Of a DNA stretch of 64,000 bases, positions 1 to 12,870 are shown piece after piece (the stretch's first letter is position 1; each line of letters starts with the position of its first letter). The translations under genes and the position numbers were made by a program. Source of the DNA: Palaemon carinicauda. Lineage: Eukaryota > Arthropoda > Malacostraca > Decapoda > Palaemonidae. The notes under the pieces were generated by a model that saw only the letters and a list, made by a program, of their open reading frames with translations, had not been told where the DNA came from and did not search any database. Where the stretch lies: the NCBI RefSeq assembly GCF_036898095.1, contig NC_090743.1:14628295-14692294 (forward strand). Reading direction: 5' to 3'.

Positions 1-316
1 TAAGCTCTTGTAATATGTTAGTAGACTTTATCATTGTTTTGTGAAATGTACAATATCCCATGAAATGGGCATTAAATGGTGTTGTTTTTATCCAATTTTA
101 TGTGTTTAGGTTAAACGTACAAATAGTCTACCACTTAAAGCTAGATTTATGTAATAATACATTCATCCAGAATGTTAAATCATTGTCCACAGAAAAGTAA
201 GATATTACTGTTAAGATATAATACTTACAGAATATTTGCAAATATTGCATTAGGTATTTCTTTGTTCTTTCCCAATCTTTAATATAAAAAGATATTCAAT
301 CTGACAATCTGTAATC

Positions 317-941
<625 letters not shown>

Positions 942-3475
942 TCCTGATCATCTATCTATATACCAAGGCACTTCCCCCAATTTTGGGGGGTAGCCGACAC
1001 CAACAATGAAACAAAACAAAAAGGGGACCTCTACTCTCTATGTTCCTTCAGCCTAATCAGGGACCCAACCGAGTTCAGCTGGTACTGCTAGGGTGCCACA
1101 GCCCAACCTCCCACATTTCCACCACAGATGAAGCTTCATAATGCTGACTCCCCTACTGCTGCTACCTCCGCGGTCATCTAAGGCCCCGGAGGAAGCAGCA
1201 GGGCCTACTGGAACTGCGTCACAATCGCTCGCCATTCATTCCTATTTCTAGCACGCTCTCTTGCCTCTCTCACATCTATCCTCCTATCACCCAGAGCTTT
1301 CTTCACACCATCCATCCACCCAAACCTTGGCCTTCCTCTTGTACTTCTCCCATCAACTCTTGCATTCATCACCTTCTTTAGCAGACAACCATTTTCCATT
1401 CTCTCAACATGGCCAAACCACCTCAACACATTCATATCGACTCTAGCCGCTAACTCATTTCTTACACCCGTTCTCTCCCTCACCACTTCGTTCCTAACCC
1501 TATCTACTCGAGATACACCAGCCATACTCCTCAGACACTTCATCTCAAACACATTCAATTTCTGTCTCTCCATCACTTTCATTCCCCACGACTCCGATCC
1601 ATACATTACAGTTGGTACAATCACTTTCTCATATAGAACTCTCTTTACATTCATGCCCAACCCTCTATTTTTTACTACTCCCTTAACTGCCCCCAACACT
1701 TTGCAACCTTCATTCACTCTCTGACGTACATCTGCTTCCACTCCACCATTTGCTGCAACAATAGACCCCAAGTACTTAAACTGATCCACCTCCTCAAGTA
1801 ACTCTCCATTCAACATGACATTCAACCTTGCACCACCTTCCCTTCTCGTACATCTCATAACCTTACTCTTACCCACATTAACTCTCAACTTCCTTCTCTC
1901 ACACACCCTTCCAAATTCTGTCACTAGTCGGTCAAGCTTCTCTTCTGTGTCTGCTACCAGTACAGTATCATCCGCAAACAACAACTGATTTACCTCCCAT
2001 TCATGGTCCTTCTCGCCTACCAGTTTTAATCCTCGTCCAAGCACTCGAGCATTCACCTCTCTCACCACTCCATCAACATACAAGTTAAACAACCACGGCG
2101 ACATCACACATCCCTGTCTCAGCCCCACTCTCACCGGAAACCAATCACTCACTTCATTTCCTATTCTAACACATGCTTTACTACCTTTGTATAAACTTTT
2201 CACTGCTTGCAACAACCTTCCACCAACTCCATATAACCTCATCACATCCCACATTGCTTCCCTATCAACTCTATCATATGCTTTCTCCAGATCCATAAAC
2301 GCAACATACACCTCCTTACCTTTTGCTAAATATTTCTCGCATATCTGCCTAACTGTAAAAATCTGATTCATACAACCCCTACCTCTTCTAAAACCACCCT
2401 GTACTTCCAAGATTGCATTCTCTGTTTTATCCTTAATCCTATTAATCAGTACTCTACCATACACTTTTCCAACTACACTCAACAAACTAATACCTCTTGA
2501 ATTACAACACTCATGCACATCTCCCTTACCCTTATATAGTGGTACAATACATGCACAAACCCAATCTACTGGTACCATTGACAACACAAAACACATATTA
2601 AACAATCTCACCAACCATTCAAGTACAGTCACACCCCCTTCCTTCAACATCTCAGCTTTCACACCGTCCATACCAGATGCTTTTCCTACTCTCGTTTCAT
2701 CTAGTGCTCTCCTCACTTCCTCTATTGTTATCTCTCTCTCATTCTCACCTCCCATCACTGGCACCTCAACACCTGGAACAGCAATTATATCTGCCTCCCT
2801 ATTATCCTCAACATTCAGCAAACTTTCAAAATATTCCGCCCACCTTTTCCTTGCCTCCTCTCCTTTTAACAACCTTCCATTTCCATCTTTCACTGTCTCT
2901 TCAATTCTTGCGCCAGCCTTCCTTACTCTCTTCACTTCTTTCCAAAACTTCTTCTTATTCTCTTCATATGACTGACCCAATCCCTGACCCCACCTAAGGT
3001 CAGCTGCCCTCTTTGCCTCACGTACCTTGCGCTTTACTTCCACCTTTTTCTCTCTATATTTTTCATACTTCTCTATACTATTACTCTGCAGCCATTCTTC
3101 AAAAGCCCTCTTTTTCTCTTCCACTTTCACCTTCACTCCTTCATTCCACCATTCACTGCCCTTCCTCATGCTGCCTCCAACAACCTTCTTGCCACATACA
3201 TCAATTGCAATCCCAACAAAATTTTCTTTTACTAACTTCCATTCCTCCTCTAAATTACCAGTTTCTCTTACTCTCACCTCATCATATGCCATTTTCAACC
3301 TTTCCTGATATTTACTTTTTACCCCCGGTTTTATTAGCTCTTCAATCCTCACTACCTCCCTTTTACATCCACCTACTCTATTCCCCCACTCTTTTGCTAC
3401 AACTAATTTTCCTTCCACCAAAAAATGATCAGACATACCGTTAGCCATACCCCTAAACACGTGCCTCCTGATCAT
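942..3475 (-). mobile_element. 5'-truncated LINE (RTE-like non-LTR retrotransposon)
   Basis: A non-LTR retrotransposon read on the minus strand, with its 3' end near 951 and its 5' truncation near 3465. The 3' untranslated region (about 951-1204) ends in a short ATAGATAG-type tail rather than poly(A), as in RTE-type LINEs. The ten bases TCCTGATCAT occur at both ends (942-951 and 3466-3475) and look like a target-site duplication. Only the last part of the apurinic endonuclease domain remains (SDH motif at the N-terminus of the open frame), so the copy was truncated on insertion. A second, much shorter copy of the same family lies at 52645-53443. Clade assignment is my inference from tail type and RT style; another LINE clade is possible. 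Confidence 0.85.
1205..3475 (-). CDS. LINE ORF2 fragment: endonuclease end plus reverse transcriptase
   Basis: A 756-codon open frame with no internal stop. The N-terminus carries GMSDHFLVEG, the SDH motif that closes the APE-type endonuclease. Reverse transcriptase follows: FMDLEKAYD near residue 390 (first catalytic Asp), RQGCVMSPWLFNLY near 460, and FADDTVLV at about 500-503 (catalytic Asp pair). The C-terminal part has VMYGSESW, LRWFGHVERM and GRPRFGWMDG, typical of arthropod LINEs. The apparent ATG at 3473-3475 lies inside the putative target-site duplication, so it is not the native start; the family protein would have a full endonuclease upstream. The copy has no visible promoter and is probably not autonomous. 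The unbroken RT frame suggests fairly recent insertion. Confidence 0.9.
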   Translation of the reverse strand: MIRRHVFRGMANGMSDHFLVEGKLVVAKEWGNRVGGCKREVVRIEELIKPGVKSKYQERLKMAYDEVRVRETGNLEEEWKLVKENFVGIAIDVCGKKVVGGSMRKGSEWWNEGVKVKVEEKKRAFEEWLQSNSIEKYEKYREKKVEVKRKVREAKRAADLRWGQGLGQSYEENKKKFWKEVKRVRKAGARIEETVKDGNGRLLKGEEARKRWAEYFESLLNVEDNREADIIAVPGVEVPVMGGENEREITIEEVRRALDETRVGKASGMDGVKAEMLKEGGVTVLEWLVRLFNMCFVLSMVPVDWVCACIVPLYKGKGDVHECCNSRGISLLSVVGKVYGRVLINRIKDKTENAILEVQGGFRRGRGCMNQIFTVRQICEKYLAKGKEVYVAFMDLEKAYDRVDREAMWDVMRLYGVGGRLLQAVKSLYKGSKACVRIGNEVSDWFPVRVGLRQGCVMSPWLFNLYVDGVVREVNARVLGRGLKLVGEKDHEWEVNQLLFADDTVLVADTEEKLDRLVTEFGRVCERRKLRVNVGKSKVMRCTRREGGARLNVMLNGELLEEVDQFKYLGSIVAANGGVEADVRQRVNEGCKVLGAVKGVVKNRGLGMNVKRVLYEKVIVPTVMYGSESWGMKVMERQKLNVFEMKCLRSMAGVSRVDRVRNEVVRERTGVRNELAARVDMNVLRWFGHVERMENGCLLKKVMNARVDGRSTRGRPRFGWMDGVKKALGDRRIDVREARERARNRNEWRAIVTQFQ

Positions 3476-4363
3476 GGGAGGGACGAAATCAGTGCTCTTG
3501 GGTTTTGTTTTGCTAAACTATCTGAAGGGTGACAATAAAAAGCGAAAGGGGGTGTTTGAGAAGAAAAAAAATCTAAAGGCGTGCCACGACCATACCACGT
3601 TGTCATATGTATGGTAATGATTGAATATTTATTTTGGCATGGTCGAAAAGAATAGAGAAAATTTTATTCAAATATTTTTCTCGGTTTATTAATTCATCAT
3701 TTGAATTAGGGTAAGTTCATCCAGTATCTAAAGAATCCAATGACAACAAAAGCAATTGAAAAAAAAAAGTTAAGGCTGGTATGTATTAGGCTACTGCTAT
3801 GGATAGGAGAGGAGAGTGGACTGCATCCTGAGCCAAAGAGCTCAATATAGCTAGCTGTGTCACAGGATAGATATAGGGAACGGAAATGATACGTTTGGCC
3901 CGGCTACACAATCATTTAGCCATGAAAATCATATTAATTTCAGTTATTCATTACTAATAATTATTGAAAGAGGATAACAAAGGCTTGCGGTGCCAAAAAG
4001 GGAGTAGATTCTTCATTATTTATAAATTATACTCTCTTGATTTGAGGATTGGCGCTATCATGAAATAGTTTAAAGAAGGCGTTTGTGTTTGTACTCCCAA
4101 AGAACTGAAAAATTCACTTACTTTTACAAAATTAATAGGTAAAAACGCCTCTTCGGGAGAAGAATAGATAAATAAATAATAAAAAAAAAAAACATAAGTA
4201 GATGAAATGAAAATGGGCAGGAGAGGCAGAGAGCGGTCAAAGGAAGACACATTGACATCCGCTTGGGGTGCCATATGATGATAGACACATCTAATACGCA
4301 CGACCACCCAAATACACCGACATAGATAATGACTAATTATATAGAAAAATACATACACACACA
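3476..4363. other. unannotated non-coding DNA
   Basis: AT-rich flank between the LINE and the TA microsatellite. I see no gene or recognised repeat. Confidence 0.6.
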
Positions 4364-4697
<334 letters not shown>

Positions 4698-6484
4698 GTA
4701 AGTAGTAAGTAGTACGAGTGTAACAAGGCCCAGGAAAAATTTAATGAGTAGGGGATGCGATAAGATTTTATGAAGGACATGGTTACATAATAAAACGTGA
4801 TTACGATTAGGGCGGTAAATGAAAATTGGATATGATATGCAGGTGTTGTTTTGTGTTTTGTGATCTCAACTCTGAATCACAGGCGTTTCTGACACATAAT
4901 CTACCATGGAAGTACATGCAATGCGGATTATCCTTGGCATAAGTGAAAAACTCAACTTTCTCCTTGACCTACGCGTTTCGCATGATTCATAATCACAAGA
5001 TTGTGCCACAGGACTGTACCCAGAATCCTGTACAGTGGATAGCGCTATTGTTCTTAGTGTCATCGATGACTTAAAGTCACATATTTTTGTTGAGAGAAAT
5101 ATGATAATTAATGACGCCTGATATCAACAGAGAGTAGCACACAAGAATGTTAAAGGGAACACCTTCCCGTTGATATCGTCTGCATCTATTTGTCATTTAA
5201 TTGATGATATCATATTAGTGGTATACTCAAATAAATTCTGCTAGGCGAAGCGTAAGAAGAGGTGCTAGTGCGGTTGTTCTTGCTAGTTGTTATGTCCATA
5301 GACATTTATAAACTTAATAGCATACAAGCAGAGTGGTTAATGAGGCCTACGATAAAACTTCCATCGTTTTACACCTTATGTTAGATTATTTGAAGGGAAA
5401 AACTTTCACTTTATTTCAGTGTTCCCGTCAAAATATAGTCCGACAACATACTAATGTACGATAACGACCATGTTTATAAATATCCAAACTTTCTTGGAGG
5501 TCAAAGTGATCACGATTCAAAGATTGGTCTTGTGGGTGGTGATATGCTTTGTACTCATGGAATGTGTGAGTACAAAGAATAATAGCTTTATGCTCTTTCT
5601 CTAGTCTAAAGGAACTACTGTATATAAGTAGGCATTGATACATCATACAGTAATTTGTGTTTTATTTAAAAATTCTTAAAGTAATTACTTTCTTTGAATT
5701 ATTGCACCATAGATATATCCTCGTAAATTTTACATCCTTATGAAAAATGTTCAATATAAGCGAGATTTTATCAATGAAATTTCATTATCTGTCAGTCTTT
5801 GTGTTTGTGTACGAAGGCGACAATGTTCCGTTTGTGTCAGATTGGCAATACTGCACCGATCATTGTTTATCATTGGAGAGGAACCTCTGAAGAAGTAACT
5901 CCTACAAAGTAAGTTTCTCCCTAAATATCTTTATCAGTTCTAAGGTTTTCAAAAAGTAAGAATGATGTCGAGGGAAAAGTTAACATAGTTCACTTTACGT
6001 GAAAGTTTCAAGTTGTTTTTTATCAGGTACCTGAACGCATAGGTGTTGGCATTGGGGACAGGAAAAACCTGTGAATGTCTTATTTTATCGTAGACCATGC
6101 CACTCCCATTTGTATAGGCCTTCCATCTTAGACAGGCGTCTTTTTACAATACCTCCCAAAAATCGAATCGGATGTGGGGAATCAAAGATTTGATAAAGTA
6201 GTTTGTTTATTACAGCTTACTTCTTAACTGTTAATATGGGCATCCCTTAGCTCACCTTAGTACTAAGTTAACTTTAGGTTAATCAGTTTGGGTAAACGAT
6301 TTGCGTTTATATCCTTAGTGTTTGCTGATTCGATAAGTGTCGTGAGTGTTAATACCTTCTGTTTGGCTAATTTTTTTTTTTCTACTTAAAGGTGACTCTA
6401 GGCTATAGGGGTACTTGAACTTAAAATTGGTTTTTACTGCGAAAGGTTTGGTAAATTTGTATTGTATTACAGGGCGTGATTTCG
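4698..6484. other. unannotated non-coding DNA
   Basis: About 1.8 kb of AT-rich unique-looking sequence. I find no ORF with a recognisable domain, no tRNA-like fold and no clear repeat. Confidence 0.55.
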
Positions 6485-6690
6485 AACAGAAAACTTATGT
6501 TTTTCTATAGTAAATAACGTGATTTAACCGAATTTGACCTTCATTTCAACCGCCATCAAACAGATTAACCAATTCGTCTGACTTTAAGTTGTCGAATTGG
6601 TTGATGGAATTACGGATGAAATGAAGGTGAAACCCGGTTAAATCACGATATTTCCTACAGGAAAACATATATTTTCTGTTAAAATGGTTA
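6485..6690. mobile_element. small fold-back / MITE-like inverted repeat
   Basis: Two arms of about 95 bases face each other. The left arm (GTGATTTAACC then CCTTCATTTCA and CCAATTCG) reappears reverse-complemented on the right (CGAATTGG, TGAAATGAAGG, GGTTAAATCAC), and the similarity continues outward to a TTTTCTGTT-type end. The spacer is only a few bases around 6588. No coding capacity. This is the form of a MITE or fold-back element; the family is unknown to me. Confidence 0.75.
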
Positions 6691-6795
6691 AATATAAACA
6701 ATGTTGTCATATATGATGGGTTAAAATATTTAAATATAAACACTAGTTCAACGGCGACACTTCCCTTACCGATGTGATGCGAACGATAACATTAG

Positions 6796-7250
6796 CAACG
6801 TTACCAATGATACACAGTGTTACCGACAATGACGAATGGTACACAGAGTTACCAACGGTATGATGGCATTACTAGCGATAGCTAGTAATGCTAGCAATGC
6901 TAGATATTTGCATTCGTATTTCAAATAATTTTTCCATATAAGTTTTACACAATATATAAAAAGTACAAAAAGGCCACAGAACCTAACAAACCCACCTAAC
7001 CTAACCTAGAAGTATGACAGGTCACAAACCTCAGGTATTAATGAGAACGGTAAAATTCTCCATGTTACGAATGATACACAGCGTTACAAACGGTACGGTG
7101 ACATTGCTAGCGATAGTAATGCTAGATATTTCCATACGTATTTTAAATAATTTTTCCATTTAAGTTTTACACAATATATAAAAAGTACAAAAAGGGCGCA
7201 GAACCTAACAAACCCACCTAACCTAGGAGTTCCCCGGTCACAAAACACAT
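6796..7250. repeat. two-copy tandem duplication, about 225-250 bp unit
   Basis: The block containing AATGATACACAG, CTAGCGATAG, ATTTTTCCAT, TTTTACACAATATATAAAAAG and CACCTAACCTA appears twice in direct order (about 6800-7035 and 7060-7250), with point differences and a short extra CTAGTAATG segment in the first copy. Non-coding. Confidence 0.8.
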
Positions 7251-8617
7251 ATAATAACTATTGAGGAATGACTTACATTTTTGCAATTAATATTATCTTC
7301 CATGGGGGTAGACGACTTTTTCCCAAAAATGTACCTTTATAATGAGTAACAGTATAACCACAACGATGTTTCTTTTTGGTGTTAGGAATGATGGTTTCGG
7401 TATTACAATAAAATACATGATAGGAGGGAAATGACACTTGGGGCACTGTAAGGCTTGAGGAATTACGTTGTGTGATTTCAGGAAATTATCAACATTGGCT
7501 GAAGAATAATAAAAATCACTATGGAATTTAGCAAATGTTTTAGGTACGGAATACTGAAGCCGTTACAAGTATCTATAACTTCCTCCATCGCAAAATACGA
7601 AAAAATAAACCTCACTTGAAATGACGGACACCTTACTAGGTCAAAGGTTACAAGGGAAAAGGATTTAGTATGAACAGACCACTTAAAGAGACAAAGGAAG
7701 GGGGTAGGGAAATATCAGTTGACAACCCCCTTGTGTAAACTTTGAATAGGTATCGGTTCGTGATTGGATAACAGAAAAACAAAGGAGTGTAGAGGGTAAA
7801 CATGAATGAACTGTATAGAGAAACTAGTCCAGAGAAAGTATTCATGTATGATAAATAATATTGAATGGGAATATAAAATGAGATGATATTAAAAGGAATA
7901 GGATAATAAAACGAGTAATAGGTTGGGGAAAAGCTTCTGCGCAAGGGGGAGGGGTTTCTGCGCAGGACGAAACTGGTATGCACGAACGAACGAACGTATG
8001 GGTGCTAATGATAGCATGGAAAGCTAACATTTGATCTACATCAGACGTTGGCAGCACTGGTTACTGTATTTTTTCATGAGACAAACTTTGCAGCGGCACC
8101 TCCAAAGTTTATTCAGATATACTGTTTTGTATTTTCCTCCGATTATTATACATTCAAGAAGTTAATGTATAGAGAAGAAAAGGCTAGTTTTACGGTTATA
8201 TATTGTTTCCCCAGTATGTTTTCCCCACCCAAAACCCCGAGTTCCCACTGGGGGTCCCCCATTATCGTAGGATATAGATGCATACATATTTCTGAAACTA
8301 TTCATTTGCGACGGGAACGAGTGTCATTTTCGAAGAGAGCGCAGTTTTTTCTATAAGAAAGGGTAGTTTTTTCCTATGTTACATTGCCCTGTAATACAAC
8401 AAAGGTTTTCCCGACGATAAGTACAGTAATACCCAGATGTGTGCATTGGCAAATTTAGCGTTACGTAGAGAGAGTATGTATAATAGCTGTCACCTATGTG
8501 TATGATGACGGCCGACTAAGAATACGGCAGTGTGAGGGGGTACCAGGGGACCGTTAGCCCCGTTAGGGAAGTAGGTGAGGACACATCTTGTAAGTCAGGT
8601 CAGGTGGGGAGGTATAT
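7251..8617. other. unannotated non-coding DNA
   Basis: No recognisable gene. Short open frames on both strands lack any family motif and run through low-complexity sequence. Confidence 0.55.
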
Positions 8618-8990
8618 GTTTACAAGACCATGCTCTCCATTTACTCCCAAATTATAGTCGTGCAGCTCTCGTCCTCTTGAACAGTAATTAGGAGGTTCTT
8701 TAGATGTTGGGAAAGCAAAAAAGGGTAAGATATGTTGAGCAAGGTGGGAGGTGTTTTAAAAAGAACCAGCTTGGTTTCCTTACTAAACAACCTGGAACTA
8801 ACATCGTCAACACAGTCAACCAAACAGAAGTTTGTGATGCCAGCATACATAGGCCTAAACGGAAGTTCGTGATTCTAGCGTACATTTGATATACGGTACT
8901 GTATATTCAGAATTTTATATTTCATGAACACTTTTGAGTAATTACTCCATTTTTAATTTAGTATATATTTTGAATATTTATCAAATGTAT

Positions 8991-9125
8991 GCTGGCATCA
9001 CAAACTTCCATTTATGTACGCTGGCATCACAAACTTCCATTTATGTACGCTGGCATCACAAACTTCCATTTATGTACGCTGGCATCACAAACTTCCATTT
9101 ATGTACGCTGGCATCACAAACTTCT
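8991..9125. repeat. 29-bp tandem repeat, about 4.6 copies
   Basis: Units start at 8991, 9020, 9049, 9078 and 9107 (period 29; unit begins GCTGGCATCACAAACTTCC). Four units are essentially identical and the last is partial. The left arm of the enclosing fold-back element has only about two diverged copies in inverse orientation (8826-8886), so the array expanded in one arm. Confidence 0.95.
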
Positions 9126-9239
9126 GATAGGTTGACTATATTGACTATGTCAGTTCCATGTCGTTTAGTGAGGAACCAAAGCTGCTTTTTTTATAACCCC
9201 TCCCCCCCCTTGCTCAATGAAGGGGTTACTTTATCTTAG

Positions 9240-9675
9240 TAAGGGTAGAAGAGACTCTTTAGCTATGGTCAGCAGCTCTTCTAGGAGAAGGATACTCCAA
9301 ATCCAAACCATTGTTTTCTAGTCTTGGGTAGTGCCATAGCCTCTGTACCATGGTCTTCCACTGTCTTGGGTTAGAGATCTCTTGCTTGAGGGTACACTCG
9401 GGCACACTATTCTATCTTATTTCTCTTTTGGGTTAGAGATCTCTTGCTTGAGGGTACACTCGGGCACCCTATTCTATCTTATTTCTCTTCCTCTGGTTTT
9501 GTTAAAGTTTTTATAGTTTATTTAAGAATTATTTATTTCAATGTTGTTACTGTTCGTAAGATATTTTATTTTTCCTTGTTTCCTTTCCTCACTGGGCTTT
9601 TTTCCCTGTTGGAGCCCCTGGGCTTATAGCATTCTGCTCTTCCAGCTAGGGTTGTAGCCTAGCAAGTAATAATAA
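9240..9675 (+). mobile_element. SINE-like repeat with (AAT)n tail, copy 1
   Basis: A repeat of about 430 bases that starts AAGGGTAGAAGAGA and ends in CTAGGGTTGTAGC followed by (AAT)n. The same sequence occurs at 24570-24985. It contains an internal 62-bp tandem duplication (9366-9427 and 9428-9489) that the other copy lacks. The short flanks ATCTTAGTAA and ATCTTGTAA suggest a target-site duplication. It could be a SINE or the 3' end of a LINE; I cannot see clear pol III A and B boxes. Confidence 0.7.
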
Positions 9676-9795
9676 TAATATCTTGTAATTTTTTGCTTTC
9701 CAAGCATTTAAAGAACCTCCTAATTACTATGCAAGAAGAGGAGAGCTGTAGGACTGCATAATTTGGGCGTAAAAGGAGAGTGTGGTCTTGTAAAC

Positions 9796-10379
9796 AAGTA
9801 TCGGTTGGGAAATTTAGGTTAGTTGGTGTCATTTCTCTACGCACGCGGGAGGAACTGGCTGCTGATAAACATAGTCCATATGTAAATTTGTTGCTGACAA
9901 GCTAGGTTATGTATGTGAAATTTAGTGGGATGTATGTTGTTGGGTGGAACAGGTGTAAATTTTCTTATTACTTGTCAAATAGATCATCTTTATGGAAAAA
10001 ATTTTGTTTATCTTTGTCGGAAATACTTTATTATGAAGTTAATTTATTGGTTTAAGAAATATTGTGATTTAGGCTCGCTTGACACAAGTGGATATTTTCA
10101 ATGGCTTTAGACCTTATTCAGGGTACTCCCTACTGTACAGGGTTCCGTGCACAAATAAGAAGACCTTAACACCTCGCTAAACCTGTTAAGCATAGTCTGT
10201 AACCTACACAAGCAGTGTGTGGTGATATACTAACAATGTGACTGTCAAGGTCAATGATGCTGAGCCTCCGCTTCGATGACCTTACCGGTGTCAACTTGAT
10301 CTGACATGAGTCCCATGGATCAGCTACTTATTTCATCTTCATGGGAGAGATGGAAGATACCAGGGGCTCTGAGAATGGG
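9796..10379. other. unannotated non-coding DNA
   Basis: Unique-looking sequence between the fold-back element and the antisense DIRS fragment. The exact inner end of the DIRS fragment is not sharp, so the last 100 bases may belong to it. Confidence 0.5.
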
Positions 10380-12870
10380 GGATCATTGACTTACGTCTTG
10401 GTTCAGCTGGAGGAGAAGATGACTTTTCCAGCTGAATCCTTGGAGTGCTGGTTGACTGTAGAGGTGGGACACGTCCCACAAACGCCTGGTGGACTGCGCT
10501 GACCAGGACGTTGAATCAAAGTTTTTTGCCCATTGCGGCGCTGGCCTAAAGGTCCCCTCTGAGTATCGAAGCTGAGGGTTTCTGAAACGATAGGACAGGG
10601 TTCCCACTTGGATCAATCGACAAACGGACTGGAGAGCGGTAAGAAGAAGTGGACGGCTGCGGCTTCGATGGTTCCATCTTACATGGGAACGGAACAGGGT
10701 GGCTTACCTGTTTGGGCACCTTGGGCTCCTTAAAGGTAGGTTCTTCCTGAAGGAGAGGAGATCGTCGGGAGTCGTCCTTCTGGCGAGATGTCCTGGACAT
10801 CCTGGGTGGAGAGTTGTGATCGCGGGTCAATCTGTGGAAAACGGAAGACTTACGCTCTAAGGGTGATTGGTGATATACATCTGACAATTGGCGCTTGTGG
10901 GCAGGAGAATGAGAGGAAGAACTAGAATGAGAGAAAGAACCCCTATGAGACACTGGCGGACGGTGGGTTGGCGAGTGGCAATGCCCTGAGAAGTGCAGGA
11001 AGGAAAGTGTTGGGACAACTGTCTCCAATTTGGAGATGCCAATGGTCTGGTGAACGCCTAGGCACTGGCGAGCGGCGAGCCACAGGAGAACTAAGAACAG
11101 CTGGAGAATGTCGAGCTGCTGGTGATTGGCGAACAGCTGGCTGCCTAACACCGGGAAGCTGGTGATCGATGAACAGCTGAAGAATGTCATGAAATTACTG
11201 AACATCTAGTAGTTGTTGATCGAGAAGTCGCTGGTGAACGACAAGTTGCCAGAGAATAACGAGCAGCTGCCAATCGACGGGAAACTGGCGAATGGTGGAA
11301 TGCCAAAGAACGATGGTCAGCTGGAGGCCGACGAGTAACCAGAGGACCGTGAACAGTCGGCAAACCACGAACAGCTGTCAGGTGACGAGAGGCTGTAGAG
11401 TGTCGGTGGACAGGCGAATGCCTCAGGGGCGGGCGAACGGCGAGTCCAGGGAGAGTCTGATAGTACAGATGAGGGTCGGGAACCAGAAGGTTGTTGCGAG
11501 TGTGACGAGATCACCTTGTGACGATCTCTGGAAGAGGTCTGCGGTTGAGGTGACGAGTAGCGAGGAGTGGGCAAGCAGAGAGGTACTGATGAGTGGCAGC
11601 CCTCCGAGGGGAATAGTGTGATGGGCAAAGGAGGAGATTACAGGTCTTTGGGCGAACCAAAGAAACATCTCTTTGCCGGAGGCGAAGGATAACGTCTGAA
11701 GTGTCAGGGAGGATCGTGTACTCTGGGAGCTCGTCGAGGACGGCGAAGGTCTTCTGAAGGGGAGGACTGCTCGGCAGTACCAGGAAGATGTCTAGTAGAC
11801 CTTGAAGACTAGGGGGGAGGAGATCTCACTCTAGGACGATAGAGATGCCCACCCGCAGGAGAGACCTGCCTCGGACTTTGGTCTACCCCTGACGGAAGAG
11901 TTGGCTCTGTAAGGGGTGAAGCGCAGTCTTTGGCAACTGTGGCTGCAGAGGAAGAAACGACAGGGCGGAAATTGTCTGCAGACACAGCAGACGAAACCTC
12001 GGGATCTAGTAGCTCCACACTCACCAACAATAAGGGATCCACCTCTTGAGTTGAAGAAGTTCAAAAAGCGTCTTTTTCGAAGGAGGGCCGGTCAAACCAA
12101 GGGACGGCCATGCCTGAAAAACATCAGAAAAAGAGCAGGTCTTACCAGGGGAAAGGGTGGGGCTGCTTTGCTAGGGGAAGCAGAGCCGTCCCTCGAGAAT
12201 GGAGGTTGACCTGGAGTTAATTGGTATACACTTCTGTTCGATGATTCCCCAGGGGAAACCGACTGATCAGGAGCTTAGGGAGTTGGAAAAGGAAGCCTTG
12301 GTTTTCTTTGACTTAGGAGAAAACCCCGAAGGTGAAGAACCCCTTTTGGACTATTACGCCGACGCCCAAACTTCTTCCTCTGGGAGGCAGACCACTTCTG
12401 GCATTAAGGGTAGGCGTTGTCCTGGTCACATTGCCACCCTTGGCAGGCAGGACATAGCAGATGCGAATCCATATCAACGGATGACATAAATGTCTCGCTG
12501 GAGTGGCTCTCAGGTCCTGGAAAGGTCCACATGAAGACGGCCAAGAAGAGAACACACACACAGAAAAGAAAAAGAACAAAAGCAATTAGTCAGTACTGTA
12601 ATGGCAAGTCAATAATGGTGAGGGGGAAGAGCGGTAACGTCCGTTCTCCACCCAAGCGAAAAGCAAAGTTGGTTCATAACTTCACAGCCCTGGTGTGTGT
12701 GAGTGAGCAGGGTAGCTACTAGCAGCCCCCTTCGCTAACCAGCGAGTGGGTGGTTAACCCTCACTAAAAATCTAATGGCTTGTCTTTCAGCTTTGCCGGA
12801 AGTAATATCCCCCATAAATAGCCTTGGTTTGTATTTAGTGTACGAACAATAATCGTTATATGTTAATTTT
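10380..12870 (-). mobile_element. antisense DIRS fragment (family B): ITR plus gag
   Basis: Read on the minus strand, this begins with a diverged copy of the DIRS-B terminal repeat (12740-12870: shared CTATTTAT, AAAGCTGAAAG and GGGTTAAC blocks with 21430-21525) and continues into gag. No RT or recombinase follows, so the copy is truncated at its 3' side near 10380. It lies in the opposite orientation to the four long DIRS elements and just upstream of Abi exon 1. Confidence 0.8.
10383..12585 (-). pseudogene. DIRS family-B gag, degenerate
   Basis: The minus strand encodes gag in several frames. Near 12480-12410 is the Cys motif DMDSHLLCPAC followed by WQC, which matches the Gag Cys cluster of DIRS-B (21720-21830) and DIRS-C (56310-56430). 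Near 12040-11880 is DPLLLVSVELLD, aligning with DPLALIDVVVSED of DIRS-B Gag. Around 11480-10860 are degenerate short repeats coding Ser/Pro/Arg-rich sequence, then a 219-codon open stretch ending at 10546. Several frame changes and stops separate these pieces, so no full Gag can be made. Confidence 0.75.

Larger units (their letters stand above)
8618..9795. mobile_element. 1.2-kb fold-back element with nested SINE-like insertion
   Basis: The outermost 12 bases (GTTTACAAGACC at 8618 and its complement at 9784-9795) begin a long imperfect inverted repeat. The left arm runs inward to about 8890. The right arm runs from 9795 in to about 9675, is interrupted by a SINE-like repeat, and resumes from about 9239 to 8985. 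Landmarks shared in opposite orientation are GGAGGTTCTTTA, TTGCTTTCC, TTGCTCAA, AAACTTC and GGCATCACAAA. The centre (8890-8985) is AT-rich. No protein is encoded. Confidence 0.75.

Noticed and set aside
2677..3444. Plus-strand open frames opposite the LINE ORF
   Set aside because: Ser/Leu/Pro-rich antisense shadows of the LINE reverse transcriptase frame with no domain of their own.
8991..9125. Regular 29-bp repeats resembling a CRISPR array
   Set aside because: The units are contiguous with no variable spacers, there are no cas genes, and the context is eukaryotic. It is a tandem repeat within a fold-back element.
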